From: an uncultured Pelagibacteraceae bacterium
GTDB lineage: Bacteria; Pseudomonadota; Alphaproteobacteria; Pelagibacterales; Pelagibacteraceae
Assembly: GCA_902592275.1 (NCBI GenBank)
Contig: CACJDW010000005.1
Span: forward strand, 1 to 64,000
Length of the DNA stretch: 64,000 bases
Direction: 5' to 3'
In this document: piece by piece, positions 35,396 to 44,057 of the stretch
Position numbering within the stretch: position 1 is the first letter of the stretch
Layout of the letters: each line of letters begins with the position of its first letter
The notes under the pieces: generated by a model
Seen by the model: the letters and a program-made list of their open reading frames with translations, nothing else
The model's database searches: none
Told to the model about the DNA's origin: nothing
Program-made: the position numbers and the translations under genes

Positions 35396-36373
35396 ATGCA
35401 ATTAAAAATAGAAAAAGGAACTTTTACAAATCATTCACTTGAAGATATAGCGAGTGCATTAAAAAAAGGACTTTCAGAAAATTTTAAAAATGTTGAAGTA
35501 GAAGTTGTTGATTGTCCAAATCTTCGTGAATGGGATTGTCCATCTGAAGGAATAAGCGGTAACCAAAAAATCATAGACGTTGGTGGAGAGCCTTACATGC
35601 ATGATCCTAATTTTATTGGTGCAGAATTTGATTACGAAGAAATTTCAAAAATGATCGGATCAGAAAAATCTTATGCTTTAGGCGCAGGATCTGGTGCAAT
35701 GTCGTGTTTGGATGGTCACTGTGGTGAATTAGTAATTAATGAAAATTTAATTACTGATGAGTCTAGATCTATAATTGCAAGAGTAAGTCCTGATAAAAAA
35801 TGTATTGTTGAAAAATATAGTGCAAGAAAACATGGTGGACTTGGAAACATTTATTATACTGATGGTAAACAAGGAAAAGTAATTAAAATAAAAATCAGAG
35901 GAAGATCAGGAGATCAAGGTTCATTGCCACAAGCAATGAGGTCTTCTTTATCAAAAAATTTAAAAATTAAAGATAATGAACATTTGTCTCTTGCTGGCGT
36001 ATTTAGAGTGTTAAATGGAAAAATAAGATCGCATGTGCAACCTGATTATAAAGATATTAAACACGAGTATTACGATCCTAAACAAATGAAGTGCGTAAAA
36101 GATTTTCTTCAATTTTATGAACCTGTTGGACCAAAATTACAATGTTATACTGTTCTTTGGACTGGTGATCCTACTGGAGGAGAATTAAATCTAAGAGAGT
36201 CCGGCGAACATACTCACTTTCATTCTTACGAACATGACAGAGATGCTGGGCATTATCATTTTGACGTAACACCTGAAGAAATAGAATATGAAGGTTATTT
36301 TAACACTGCTACAGAAGTACATAGAGTAAATAACATTTATAAAGAGCTACTAAGTAAAAATAGTATTGAATAG
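35396..36373 (+). CDS. DUF1907/C11orf54-like zinc-dependent ester hydrolase family protein
   Basis: The 325-residue protein aligns by eye with the vertebrate C11orf54 protein (DUF1907). Shared features are VEVVDCPNL near residue 34, DVGGEPYM, LGAGSGAMS, ARVSPDKKCIVEKYS, and HTHFHSYEHDRDAGHYHFD at residue 272, where three His of the human protein bind zinc. The human protein has weak ester hydrolase activity and a debated role. It is followed by a MarR-like regulator and a PanB-like gene, so it is probably metabolic. Confidence 0.88.
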   Translation: MQLKIEKGTFTNHSLEDIASALKKGLSENFKNVEVEVVDCPNLREWDCPSEGISGNQKIIDVGGEPYMHDPNFIGAEFDYEEISKMIGSEKSYALGAGSGAMSCLDGHCGELVINENLITDESRSIIARVSPDKKCIVEKYSARKHGGLGNIYYTDGKQGKVIKIKIRGRSGDQGSLPQAMRSSLSKNLKIKDNEHLSLAGVFRVLNGKIRSHVQPDYKDIKHEYYDPKQMKCVKDFLQFYEPVGPKLQCYTVLWTGDPTGGELNLRESGEHTHFHSYEHDRDAGHYHFDVTPEEIEYEGYFNTATEVHRVNNIYKELLSKNSIE

Positions 36374-36401
36374 AAAACTCAATGAGTTTAAATTTATTTA
36401 A

Positions 36402-36818
36402 ATGAAAAGACAGTTCAAGTATCCTAAGCACTTTGAAGAACAAAAAAAAATACCAAAACTTACTCAAAAAAGAATTCAATTAGCAGAAATCTCACTTGGA
36501 GATTTTGAAGGAAGGTTAGCCAATGAATTATTGAATTGGTTCTCCTTAACTCCACAACATTGGATAATGTTGCATATGGTTATGCTTGCTTATTACAAAA
36601 ATAAATCAATTACTAAAAATCAATTACTTAAAGTGATCGAGAAATCATATTTAACCTCAAATGTTTATATCGATACTGCAATTAAAAAAGGATATTTTAG
36701 AATTATAAGAAATGAGCGAGATAAAAGATCTATATTTATATTACCTTCAGTAATTACCATTAAAACCTTTGAGGAATTTATTGATAGGAGAGATATTCTT
36801 TATAAAGGTGTTAAATAA
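36402..36818 (+). CDS. MarR-like winged-helix regulator
   Basis: The 138-residue protein has a MarR-type winged helix: a helix with WFSLTPQHWIMLHMVMLAYY, recognition region SITKNQLLKVIEKSYLTSNVYIDTAIKKGYF, and a wing with IIRNERDKRSIFILPS. It resembles single-domain regulators such as the PhenH/MarR group but I do not name one. It overlaps the next gene by one base. The likely operator lies in the short divergent gap upstream of the DUF1907 gene (35309-35395). Confidence 0.72.
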   Translation: MKRQFKYPKHFEEQKKIPKLTQKRIQLAEISLGDFEGRLANELLNWFSLTPQHWIMLHMVMLAYYKNKSITKNQLLKVIEKSYLTSNVYIDTAIKKGYFRIIRNERDKRSIFILPSVITIKTFEEFIDRRDILYKGVK

Positions 36819-37633
36819 TGAAGAATATCTATACTTGGGCTGCTAAACCGGCAAAACGAACTTTGACTGTTGGGGATTTAATAGCAGCAAAAGGAAAAAG
36901 AAAATTTACACAAGTTACAGCGAATAGTGTTGAAGAAGCTGAGGCAGCTGAAAAGGCAGGATTTGATATGATTATATCAAATGCAAAAAATGTAATTCCT
37001 GTAAGAGAAGGTTCAAAAAATTTATTTTTAACAGCTGCTTTAGTTTTAAATGAGTTTGTAACTGCAGAGGATGTTATGCATGGAGCTTTTAAAGCATTGG
37101 AGAATGGTGCGGATGCAGTTATGACCCCAAGAAGTATGGATATAGTTGAAATGCTGGCTAAAGAAGATATTCCAGTAATGGGGCATTTAGGTTTAGTTCC
37201 AAGAAAATCTACTTGGATTGGTGGCTTAAGAGCTGTGGGTAAAACTGCTAATGAAGCGTACGAACTTTTTCAAAAATTTAAAAGATTAGAAGATGCAGGT
37301 GCCTTTTCGGCTGAGTGTGAAGTAATACCTGAAAATGTAATGGGTGAAATTTCAAAGCGTACAGATATAGTTACTGTTTCATTAGGTTCAGGTAAAAACG
37401 CTGATGTAATGTATTTATTTATGGAAGATATCTGTGGCGATACAGAAAATCCCCCAAGACATTCAAAAGCGTATGGAAATTTATTGAAACTTAGAAATGA
37501 AATAAAACTAGAAAGAATAAAAGCTCTTAAGGCTTTTAAAAAAGATTCAATGAATGGAAAATTTCCAGGAAAGAAAGAATCTTCAAATTTAGAAAAAAAA
37601 CAATTTGAGGAATTTATAAAACAACTAGATTAA
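36818..37633 (+). CDS. Divergent PanB-like ketopantoate hydroxymethyltransferase family protein
   Basis: The 271-residue protein has the PanB barrel layout: VTANSVEEAEAAEKAGFDMI near residue 33, GHLGLVP at 122-128, SAECEVIP with the catalytic Glu near residue 166, and a C-terminal helix. Compared with E. coli PanB the metal Asp of GDSLG is replaced by N-A-K (SNAKN at 54-58), the metal Asp of LLLADLPF is an Ala in LTAALVL, and the Lys of VKIEGG is not in place. So it probably does not make ketopantoate with Mg in the usual way. It sits in a catabolic cluster. Confidence 0.78.
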   Translation: MKNIYTWAAKPAKRTLTVGDLIAAKGKRKFTQVTANSVEEAEAAEKAGFDMIISNAKNVIPVREGSKNLFLTAALVLNEFVTAEDVMHGAFKALENGADAVMTPRSMDIVEMLAKEDIPVMGHLGLVPRKSTWIGGLRAVGKTANEAYELFQKFKRLEDAGAFSAECEVIPENVMGEISKRTDIVTVSLGSGKNADVMYLFMEDICGDTENPPRHSKAYGNLLKLRNEIKLERIKALKAFKKDSMNGKFPGKKESSNLEKKQFEEFIKQLD

Positions 37634-38421
37634 TAAGCTTTAGACTCTTCTTTTTTTGAAGAACCTTTCATTTTTTCTACCACTGCTTTAGCGCCTGCAC
37701 TTAATGCTCTTTGATCAGCTCCAATAGTTACAAAGTTAAAACCTTTATCTATCATTTTTTGTGCATACTCAGGTGTACCATTATGAATTCCTGCAAAAAT
37801 ATTGTTTTTTTTTGCGTGTTCTAATATTCTTAGTATTTCCGAATAAGCTTTTGTGTTTTCCGCTCTATCAAAGCCAGGTTCTTCTCCTATTGCTAAACTT
37901 AAATCAGCTGGCCCAATATATATTCCATCTACTCCAGGAGTTGACATAATCTCATCTAATTTTTCTAAAGACTCTTTTGTTTCGATCATAGCTAATTTTA
38001 GCATTTCGTTATTTGCATGTTTTGCATAATCTGAACCTCCATAGATTAATCCTCTAACGGGACCAAAACTTCTATAACCATGAGGAGGATACATACAAGC
38101 TTGAACAAATCTTTCTGCTTCTTGTTTATTACTTACCATTGGACATATAATTCCATAACAACCCGCATCTAGAATTTTCATTATTTGACCGGGCTCATTC
38201 CAGTTTACTCTAGCCAAAGGAGTTACATCTGTTGTTGAAATTGTTTGAAGCATTGGGAGTGCATTAGTGTAATCAACTAAGCCATGTTGCATATCTATTG
38301 TTAGAGAATCCCAACCTTGATGAGCCATTACTTCAGCTGAAACAGTACTAGGTATTTGAAGCCAACCATTAATAACAGGTTTCCCTGCTTTCATCATTTC
38401 TTTAACTTTATTTTTTCTCAT
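37630..38421 (-). CDS. HpcH/HpaI family aldolase
   Basis: The 263-residue protein is a class II pyruvate aldolase of the HpcH/HpaI type: NGWLQIPSTVSAEVMAHQGWD, TIDMQHGLVDY, GIICPMVSN, YRSFGPVRG and DGIYIGPADLSLAIG with metal-binding residues. Members cleave 2-keto-3-deoxy sugar acids such as rhamnonate or heptenedioate to pyruvate and an aldehyde. The aldehyde dehydrogenase two bases upstream in the same direction could oxidise that aldehyde. Confidence 0.9.
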   Translation of the reverse strand: MRKNKVKEMMKAGKPVINGWLQIPSTVSAEVMAHQGWDSLTIDMQHGLVDYTNALPMLQTISTTDVTPLARVNWNEPGQIMKILDAGCYGIICPMVSNKQEAERFVQACMYPPHGYRSFGPVRGLIYGGSDYAKHANNEMLKLAMIETKESLEKLDEIMSTPGVDGIYIGPADLSLAIGEEPGFDRAENTKAYSEILRILEHAKKNNIFAGIHNGTPEYAQKMIDKGFNFVTIGADQRALSAGAKAVVEKMKGSSKKEESKAY

Positions 38422-38423
38422 TT

Positions 38424-39866
38424 TTAGATTTTTAACCCCATGTGAGTATATTTCACATTTAGATAATCTTTGATTGCACCTGAACCACCTTCACGACCAT
38501 AACCAGTTTGTTTTATTCCTCCAAAAGGTGCTTCAGCAATAGCAACGACACCGGTATTAACTGCAACACATCCAGATTCTAATTTTTCAGATCCAATATG
38601 AGCTTTATCCATAGAATTTGTATAAAGGTAACTACATAATCCTAAGTCATTATCATTTGCTCTTTCAATTACTTCATCAAAAGTTTTAAAAGTTAAAATT
38701 GGAACTAGTGGACCAAAAGGTTCTTCTTTCATGATTGTAAAATTATCTTTTACATCATCAAATACAGTTGGTTCATAATAATAACCTTTATTAAAACCTG
38801 AAGGTCTTTGTCCACCCATCAATACTTTAGCTCCTTCTTTTTTAGTTGTTTCAACTAGTTTTTCTATTTCTTCCAATCTTTTAGCGGTAGTTAAAGGTCC
38901 CAAATCAACACCCTCATCCATACCGTTACCAATTTTTAATTTTTTTGCTCTTTCCATAAAAGCATTAACGAATTCATCTTTTCTATTTTCTTGGATATAA
39001 AATCTATTCGGTGAAATACAGACTTGTCCATTATTTCTGAATTTACCTGTTATTGCTATATCAGCTACTTTGTTCATATCTACATCTTCACATACAATAA
39101 AAGGTGAGTGTCCACTAAGCTCCATTGTAACTCTTTGAACTTTATCAGCTGCTTTTTTTAAAATAATTTTACCTACTCTAGTAGATCCAGTAACTGAAAC
39201 TTTTTTAATTATATCAGACTCCATTAATTCATTTGATATTTCAGCAGGATCACCTGACAAAAGACTAACCACACCATCTGGTACTCCAGCTTCTTTACAA
39301 ATGTTTACTAATTCCATTACAGCACCAGGAGTAATTACGTCTGGCTTACAAATTACAGAGCACCCTGCAGCTAAAGCTGTAGAAATTTTTCTAGATGCTA
39401 AAACTATTGGGAAATTCCAAGGAACTAAGGCTGCAACAACTCCAACTGGCTGATAATAAACATGAACTCTTGTATCTGGAAATCTACTTTGTTGAGTTTG
39501 ACCATAAATTCTTTTTGTTTCTTCGGCATTCCACTCAAAAATATCGGCTCCACCACCAACTTCACCAACTGCTTCTGCAAGAGGTTTTCCAACTTCAAGA
39601 GTTAACCATTTTGCAATAACATCTTTTTTTTCTCTCATCATGTCTGCAATTTTTCTAAGCACATATGCTCTTTGCCATGGTGCAGTGTTTTTCCAAATCT
39701 CCAATCCTTTTTCTGCTGACTTTAATGCTTTTTGCACTTCAATAGATGAAGCTTTCGATGCTTTTCCAATTACCTCTTCAGTTGCAGGGTTGATTACATC
39801 ATAAGTTTCTTTTTTTTCAGCTTGTTGCCATTTACCTTCAATGAATTGTCCAAATTTTTCGTACAT
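38424..39866 (-). CDS. NAD(P)-dependent aldehyde dehydrogenase (succinate-semialdehyde type)
   Basis: The 480-residue protein is a full-length aldehyde dehydrogenase: VAALVPWNFPI, GSTRVGKIILKKAA for cofactor binding, VTMELSGHSPFIV with the general-base Glu, and NNGQVCISPNRFY with the catalytic Cys. Length and FGGIKQTGYGREGG near the end fit the GabD/lactaldehyde/glycolaldehyde group. Its partner aldolase gene follows immediately. It is divergent from iolD across 92 AT-rich bases. Confidence 0.93.
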   Translation of the reverse strand: MYEKFGQFIEGKWQQAEKKETYDVINPATEEVIGKASKASSIEVQKALKSAEKGLEIWKNTAPWQRAYVLRKIADMMREKKDVIAKWLTLEVGKPLAEAVGEVGGGADIFEWNAEETKRIYGQTQQSRFPDTRVHVYYQPVGVVAALVPWNFPIVLASRKISTALAAGCSVICKPDVITPGAVMELVNICKEAGVPDGVVSLLSGDPAEISNELMESDIIKKVSVTGSTRVGKIILKKAADKVQRVTMELSGHSPFIVCEDVDMNKVADIAITGKFRNNGQVCISPNRFYIQENRKDEFVNAFMERAKKLKIGNGMDEGVDLGPLTTAKRLEEIEKLVETTKKEGAKVLMGGQRPSGFNKGYYYEPTVFDDVKDNFTIMKEEPFGPLVPILTFKTFDEVIERANDNDLGLCSYLYTNSMDKAHIGSEKLESGCVAVNTGVVAIAEAPFGGIKQTGYGREGGSGAIKDYLNVKYTHMGLKI

Positions 39867-39958
39867 AGAATTTATTTTTAAGTTTACTTAATTAGGTTTT
39901 TTAATTTATAAATAGAATTATATATAAACACTATACATATTAAAAGATAAACATATTT

Positions 39959-41803
39959 ATGAAGAAAATTACCCTCACTTGTGCTCATGCAATTGTAAAA
40001 TATTTAATTGCTCAAAAAATATTAATTAATGGTAAAAAAGAACCATTATTTCCAGGTGTCTTTGGAATTTTTGGACATGGAAATGTAGCTTGTTTAGGTC
40101 AAGCTCTAGAAGAAAATCAAAAAGAGCTTCCAACTTACAGAGGGCATCATGAGCAAAATATGGCTCTTACTGGAATTGGTTATGCAAGAGCAAAAAGAAG
40201 ACAACAAATATTTGTAGCAACATCCTCAGTTGGACCTGGGGCAACAAATATGGTTACAGCTGCTGCAGTTGCTATGAGTAACAGGTTGCCAATTTTATTT
40301 TTACCTGGAGACACTTATGCAAATAGAATGCCAGATCCAGTATTGCAACAAGTTGAGCATTTTAATAATCCTGGTATTACAGCCAATGATGCGTTTAAAC
40401 CTGTAACAAGATATTTTGATCGAATAACTAGACCAGAACAAATTATTCAATCATTTCCAGCGGCAGTTCAAACTATGTTAGATCCCGCAGATTGTGGCCC
40501 TGCATGTATTGCTTTAAGTCAAGATATACAAGGTCAAACTTTTGATTATCCTGAAGAATTTTTTAATGAAAAAGTTCACGCGATTAGAAGACCAAGACCA
40601 GATGAATTTCAAATTAAAGAGGCAGCAGAAAAAATTAAGTCATCTAAAAATCCAATTATAATTTCTGGTGGTGGAGTATTTTACTCAGATGCAATGGATG
40701 AGTTAAGTCAGTTTGCAATTAAACACAACATACCAGTAACCCAAACTGTAATGGGATATTCTACAATGAAAAGAGATCATTCTCATTTTGCAGGCCAGAT
40801 TGGCGGTTTAGGTGGAAAAAATACAAATACATTAGCAAAAGAAACAGATTTAGCAATTGCGGTTGGAACTAAACTTGCAGATTTTACAACTGGATCATGG
40901 GCAAATTTTGAAAACAAAAATTTTAAACTAGTTTCAATAAATGTATCAAGATTTGATGCTAACAAACATTTAGCGCAAGCGGTCATTGGAGATGCTAAAG
41001 TTTCATTAACAGAACTTTCACAAGCGTTAGGAAGTTGGAAAGCTGGAGATGAATGGAATAAAAAATCCCAAACTGAGCTCAAATCATGGAATGAACATAT
41101 AGATAAAGAGAGTGCGCCAACAAATCAAGAAGTTCCAAGTTATGTTCAGGTAATTGGCGCGATTTATAGAAACTCTGATCCAACAGATATTGCTGTTACT
41201 GCAGCAGGAGGTTTAGTTGGTGAAGTTGTTCAAGTTTGGAGACCTAGAGAATTAAATACTCATGAAACAGAGTGGGGTTTTAGTTGTATGAGTTATGAAA
41301 TTTCTGGAGCGCTTGGAATAAAAATGGCTAATCCTGATAAAGAAGTAATTTCTTTTGTAGGAGATGGTTCTTATCTTCTAAATAATACAGATATTTATTC
41401 ATCAGTTATTACAAAAAACAAATTGATAATTATAGTTTGTGATAATGGTGGGTTTGCAGTTATCAATCGACTTCAATTATTTAAAGGTGGTAAAGAATAT
41501 AACAACTTATTAAAGAGCTCTAATACTCCTGGACTAGTTGATGTTGATTTTGCAAAACATGCAGAAAGTATGGGAGCTAAATCTGAACATGTTAATTCAA
41601 TTTCAGATCTTGAGGCTGCATTTAAGAGAGCAAAAGCATCCGATGTAACATACGTTATTTCAATTAAAACTCATGCTTATAAATGGGTTGAGGGATCAGC
41701 TTTTTGGGATAGCCCTACACTAGAAATTCCGACAACTAAAGAGAATGAAGAAGCTTTAAAACTTTATAAAGAAGGAAAAGGCAAACAAAGACAAGGTGTA
41801 TAA
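39959..41803 (+). CDS. iolD: 3D-(3,5/4)-trihydroxycyclohexane-1,2-dione hydrolase IolD
   Basis: The 614-residue ThDP enzyme has the pyrimidine-binding GIFGHGNVACLGQALEE region with TYRGHHEQNMA (Glu), central domain FISGGG-like IIISGGGVFYSDA, and the ThDP loop FVGDGSYLLNN...CDNGG. The closest family is IolD, which opens the ring in inositol catabolism after IolE. Length is normal. It is followed by a Gfo/Idh gene after 6 bases, presumably cotranscribed. Confidence 0.93.
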   Translation: MKKITLTCAHAIVKYLIAQKILINGKKEPLFPGVFGIFGHGNVACLGQALEENQKELPTYRGHHEQNMALTGIGYARAKRRQQIFVATSSVGPGATNMVTAAAVAMSNRLPILFLPGDTYANRMPDPVLQQVEHFNNPGITANDAFKPVTRYFDRITRPEQIIQSFPAAVQTMLDPADCGPACIALSQDIQGQTFDYPEEFFNEKVHAIRRPRPDEFQIKEAAEKIKSSKNPIIISGGGVFYSDAMDELSQFAIKHNIPVTQTVMGYSTMKRDHSHFAGQIGGLGGKNTNTLAKETDLAIAVGTKLADFTTGSWANFENKNFKLVSINVSRFDANKHLAQAVIGDAKVSLTELSQALGSWKAGDEWNKKSQTELKSWNEHIDKESAPTNQEVPSYVQVIGAIYRNSDPTDIAVTAAGGLVGEVVQVWRPRELNTHETEWGFSCMSYEISGALGIKMANPDKEVISFVGDGSYLLNNTDIYSSVITKNKLIIIVCDNGGFAVINRLQLFKGGKEYNNLLKSSNTPGLVDVDFAKHAESMGAKSEHVNSISDLEAAFKRAKASDVTYVISIKTHAYKWVEGSAFWDSPTLEIPTTKENEEALKLYKEGKGKQRQGV

Positions 41804-41809
41804 ACCTTT

Positions 41810-42967
41810 ATGAACAAAATTTTTAAAGTCGGTCTTATTGGCTGTGGTCATATTTCAGAAACTTATTTTAGAGCTCAAGAATATTTTAATAATATTAGAA
41901 TAGTTAAGTGTGCAGATATAAATATGGAAGCAGCTAAAAAGTGTGCAATTCATTATAATATTGAAGCTTTAACAGTAGAAGAACTTTTAAAAGACAAAGA
42001 AATTGAAATAATTCTAAATCTGACGATCCCGGGAGCACATTACGAAGTTTCTAAAATGGCTCTAGAAAATGGAAAACATTCATATGCTGAAAAACCAATG
42101 GCAGTAAATTTTGAGGATGGAAAAAAATTACTTGAACTAGCTAAAGAAAAAAAACTTTATATAGGAAATGCTCCAGATACATTTTTAGGTGGAGGAATTC
42201 AAAAAACTAGAGAGTTAATTGATAATGGTGTAATTGGTGATATTAAATTAGGAAATGCTATATTTGCATTTCCAGGAGTTCAATCCTACCACCCAAATCC
42301 AGAAAGTTGGTTTGCAGAAAACGAAGGAGGACCTGTTATTGATATGGGTCCATACTATTTGACTGCATTAGTAAATTTAATTGGACCAGCAAAACAAGTG
42401 CAAGGAAGATGTACAAAAGTTTTTGAAGAAAGAGAAATCGGAATTGGTCCTAAAAAAGGTAAAAAATTTAAAGTTGAAACACCAACAACATACTTAGCAA
42501 CGATTCAATTTGAAAATGATTGTATCATCCAAATTACCTTATCATTTGATGTAGTGGCCCATCAAAGAAATCACATTGAGCTTTATGGAAATAAAGGATC
42601 AATAATTGTTCCAGATCCAAATATGTTTGGTGGATCTGCTTTTGTTTCAGTTACAGCGGGCGGTAACTGGGGCGAACACAAAACTGACATGATGCCTTTA
42701 GGAAAAATAAATATTAAAAGCCAAAGTTCTAGAGCCAATGAGTCTCCAACAAATGCAAATTATAGAGGAGCAGGCCTTTCAGAAATGGCTTATGCCATTG
42801 AAAATAAACTAGAGCATAGATGTAATGGAGAATTATCGCTGCATGTATTAGATATTATAGACTCTACAATGAGAGCTTCACAAACTGGAGTTCCTCAAGA
42901 AATAAAAACAACTTGCAAAAAACCAAAACCTTTTACACTTGAAGAAATTAAAAAAATATTAAATTAA
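41810..42967 (+). CDS. Gfo/Idh/MocA family oxidoreductase
   Basis: The 385-residue protein has the Rossmann start KVGLIGCGHISETYF, AEKPMAVN near residue 92 and GGPVIDMGPYYLTALVNLIGP for the active site. It has the C-terminal sheet domain of the family. It may oxidise an inositol isomer or sugar related to IolD function, but the exact substrate is unknown. It is the third-but-one of five family members in this window and does not closely resemble the 19444/31326 pair. Confidence 0.87.
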   Translation: MNKIFKVGLIGCGHISETYFRAQEYFNNIRIVKCADINMEAAKKCAIHYNIEALTVEELLKDKEIEIILNLTIPGAHYEVSKMALENGKHSYAEKPMAVNFEDGKKLLELAKEKKLYIGNAPDTFLGGGIQKTRELIDNGVIGDIKLGNAIFAFPGVQSYHPNPESWFAENEGGPVIDMGPYYLTALVNLIGPAKQVQGRCTKVFEEREIGIGPKKGKKFKVETPTTYLATIQFENDCIIQITLSFDVVAHQRNHIELYGNKGSIIVPDPNMFGGSAFVSVTAGGNWGEHKTDMMPLGKINIKSQSSRANESPTNANYRGAGLSEMAYAIENKLEHRCNGELSLHVLDIIDSTMRASQTGVPQEIKTTCKKPKPFTLEEIKKILN

Positions 42968-42983
42968 AAATAATTATTAAATT

Positions 42984-43988
42984 TTAATTTATTGATTTGT
43001 TTTTATTCTCAGCCATTGATAATGCGATCTTAAATGAATTTAAAATTGGAGCTAAATTTGCCTCATTTTTTCCTGCAATAGCAAATGCAGAACCATGAGC
43101 TGTAGTAGTTACTGGTACAGTTAATCCACCTTGTACTGTTACTCCTCTATCAAAACCAAATGCTTTAAGACCAGATTGAAGCGCATCATGATACATGCCT
43201 ACCATACAATCATGATTTTTATTCTTATATGCCACTACGAATGATGTATCACAAGGCAAAGGACCATCAACGTTGTAACCAAGTTTTTTTGCTTCCTCTA
43301 TTGCAGGTATAATTTCATCTTTTTCTTCTGTACCAAACTCTGCATGTGGATTAAGTGCCTGAATAGCAATTCGAGGTTTTTTTACACCATTTAACTTCAT
43401 TACTTCATTAATTAATTTTATCGGCTTCATTATATTTTCTTTTGTAATATGTTGGGCAACTTCTTTTATTGGAATATGCGAAGTTACTCTTGCTGTCCAA
43501 AAATTATCTATAACATTAAACTCACAACAGAAACTATTTACTTCAAGTTTTTCTGCCATTAGTTGCAATTCATCAGAGTGTTTATTTCCTCCAAGTTTTA
43601 AACTTGTTTTGTTCATTGGCGCAAAATTAATAGCGTCTATTTTTTTTTCTTTAGCAAGGGTTAAAGCTAAATCTAAAGCTTCCAATACACTCTCACCTGA
43701 CTCTTTTGATGGTTCAGCCAATTTATATTTATGATTTTTTCCTTTAGAAATATCTAATAGAAATCTATTTGCTTTATTGAAATCAATTTCATCAAAATTT
43801 TCAACAACATCTATATTATGTGAAATTCCTGTAATACTATTTCCACTTTCAAATACTTGCTTTTCACCAATGATGACGATGTTTGCTTTTTTAGTCATTT
43901 CATCATTTAAAAGTTTTGAAATTAATTCTGGACCGATGCCTGCAGGATCACCTAGCAGTAAAGCAATGTTAGATTTATTTTGAGCCAT
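42984..43988 (-). CDS. PdxA family dehydrogenase (4-hydroxythreonine-4-phosphate dehydrogenase-like)
   Basis: The 334-residue protein opens with LLLGDPAGIGPELI, the PdxA signature, and has NFAPMNKTSLKLGG, TSHIPIKEVAQHI and GMYHDALQSGLKAFGFDRGVTVQGGL, including the metal His. PdxA acts in vitamin B6 synthesis; many relatives (PdxA2) instead oxidise 4-phospho-D-erythronate or -threonate. The gene is divergent from the TctC transporter gene, which favours the catabolic type, but the sequence alone does not decide. Confidence 0.85.
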   Translation of the reverse strand: MAQNKSNIALLLGDPAGIGPELISKLLNDEMTKKANIVIIGEKQVFESGNSITGISHNIDVVENFDEIDFNKANRFLLDISKGKNHKYKLAEPSKESGESVLEALDLALTLAKEKKIDAINFAPMNKTSLKLGGNKHSDELQLMAEKLEVNSFCCEFNVIDNFWTARVTSHIPIKEVAQHITKENIMKPIKLINEVMKLNGVKKPRIAIQALNPHAEFGTEEKDEIIPAIEEAKKLGYNVDGPLPCDTSFVVAYKNKNHDCMVGMYHDALQSGLKAFGFDRGVTVQGGLTVPVTTTAHGSAFAIAGKNEANLAPILNSFKIALSMAENKNKSIN

Positions 43989-44057
43989 TTTTTTCTTTAC
44001 GTCTTGTATCAGATTATGTTTAAATTATTAAATATAAATTAACTAAAGAGGGAAATA

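Noticed and set aside
36818-37633. Annotating this gene as panB and the 34364 gene as panE for pantothenate synthesis
   Set aside because: The metal Asp residues of PanB are missing, no panC is nearby, and the neighbourhood is catabolic; the PanE fold is shared by many enzymes.
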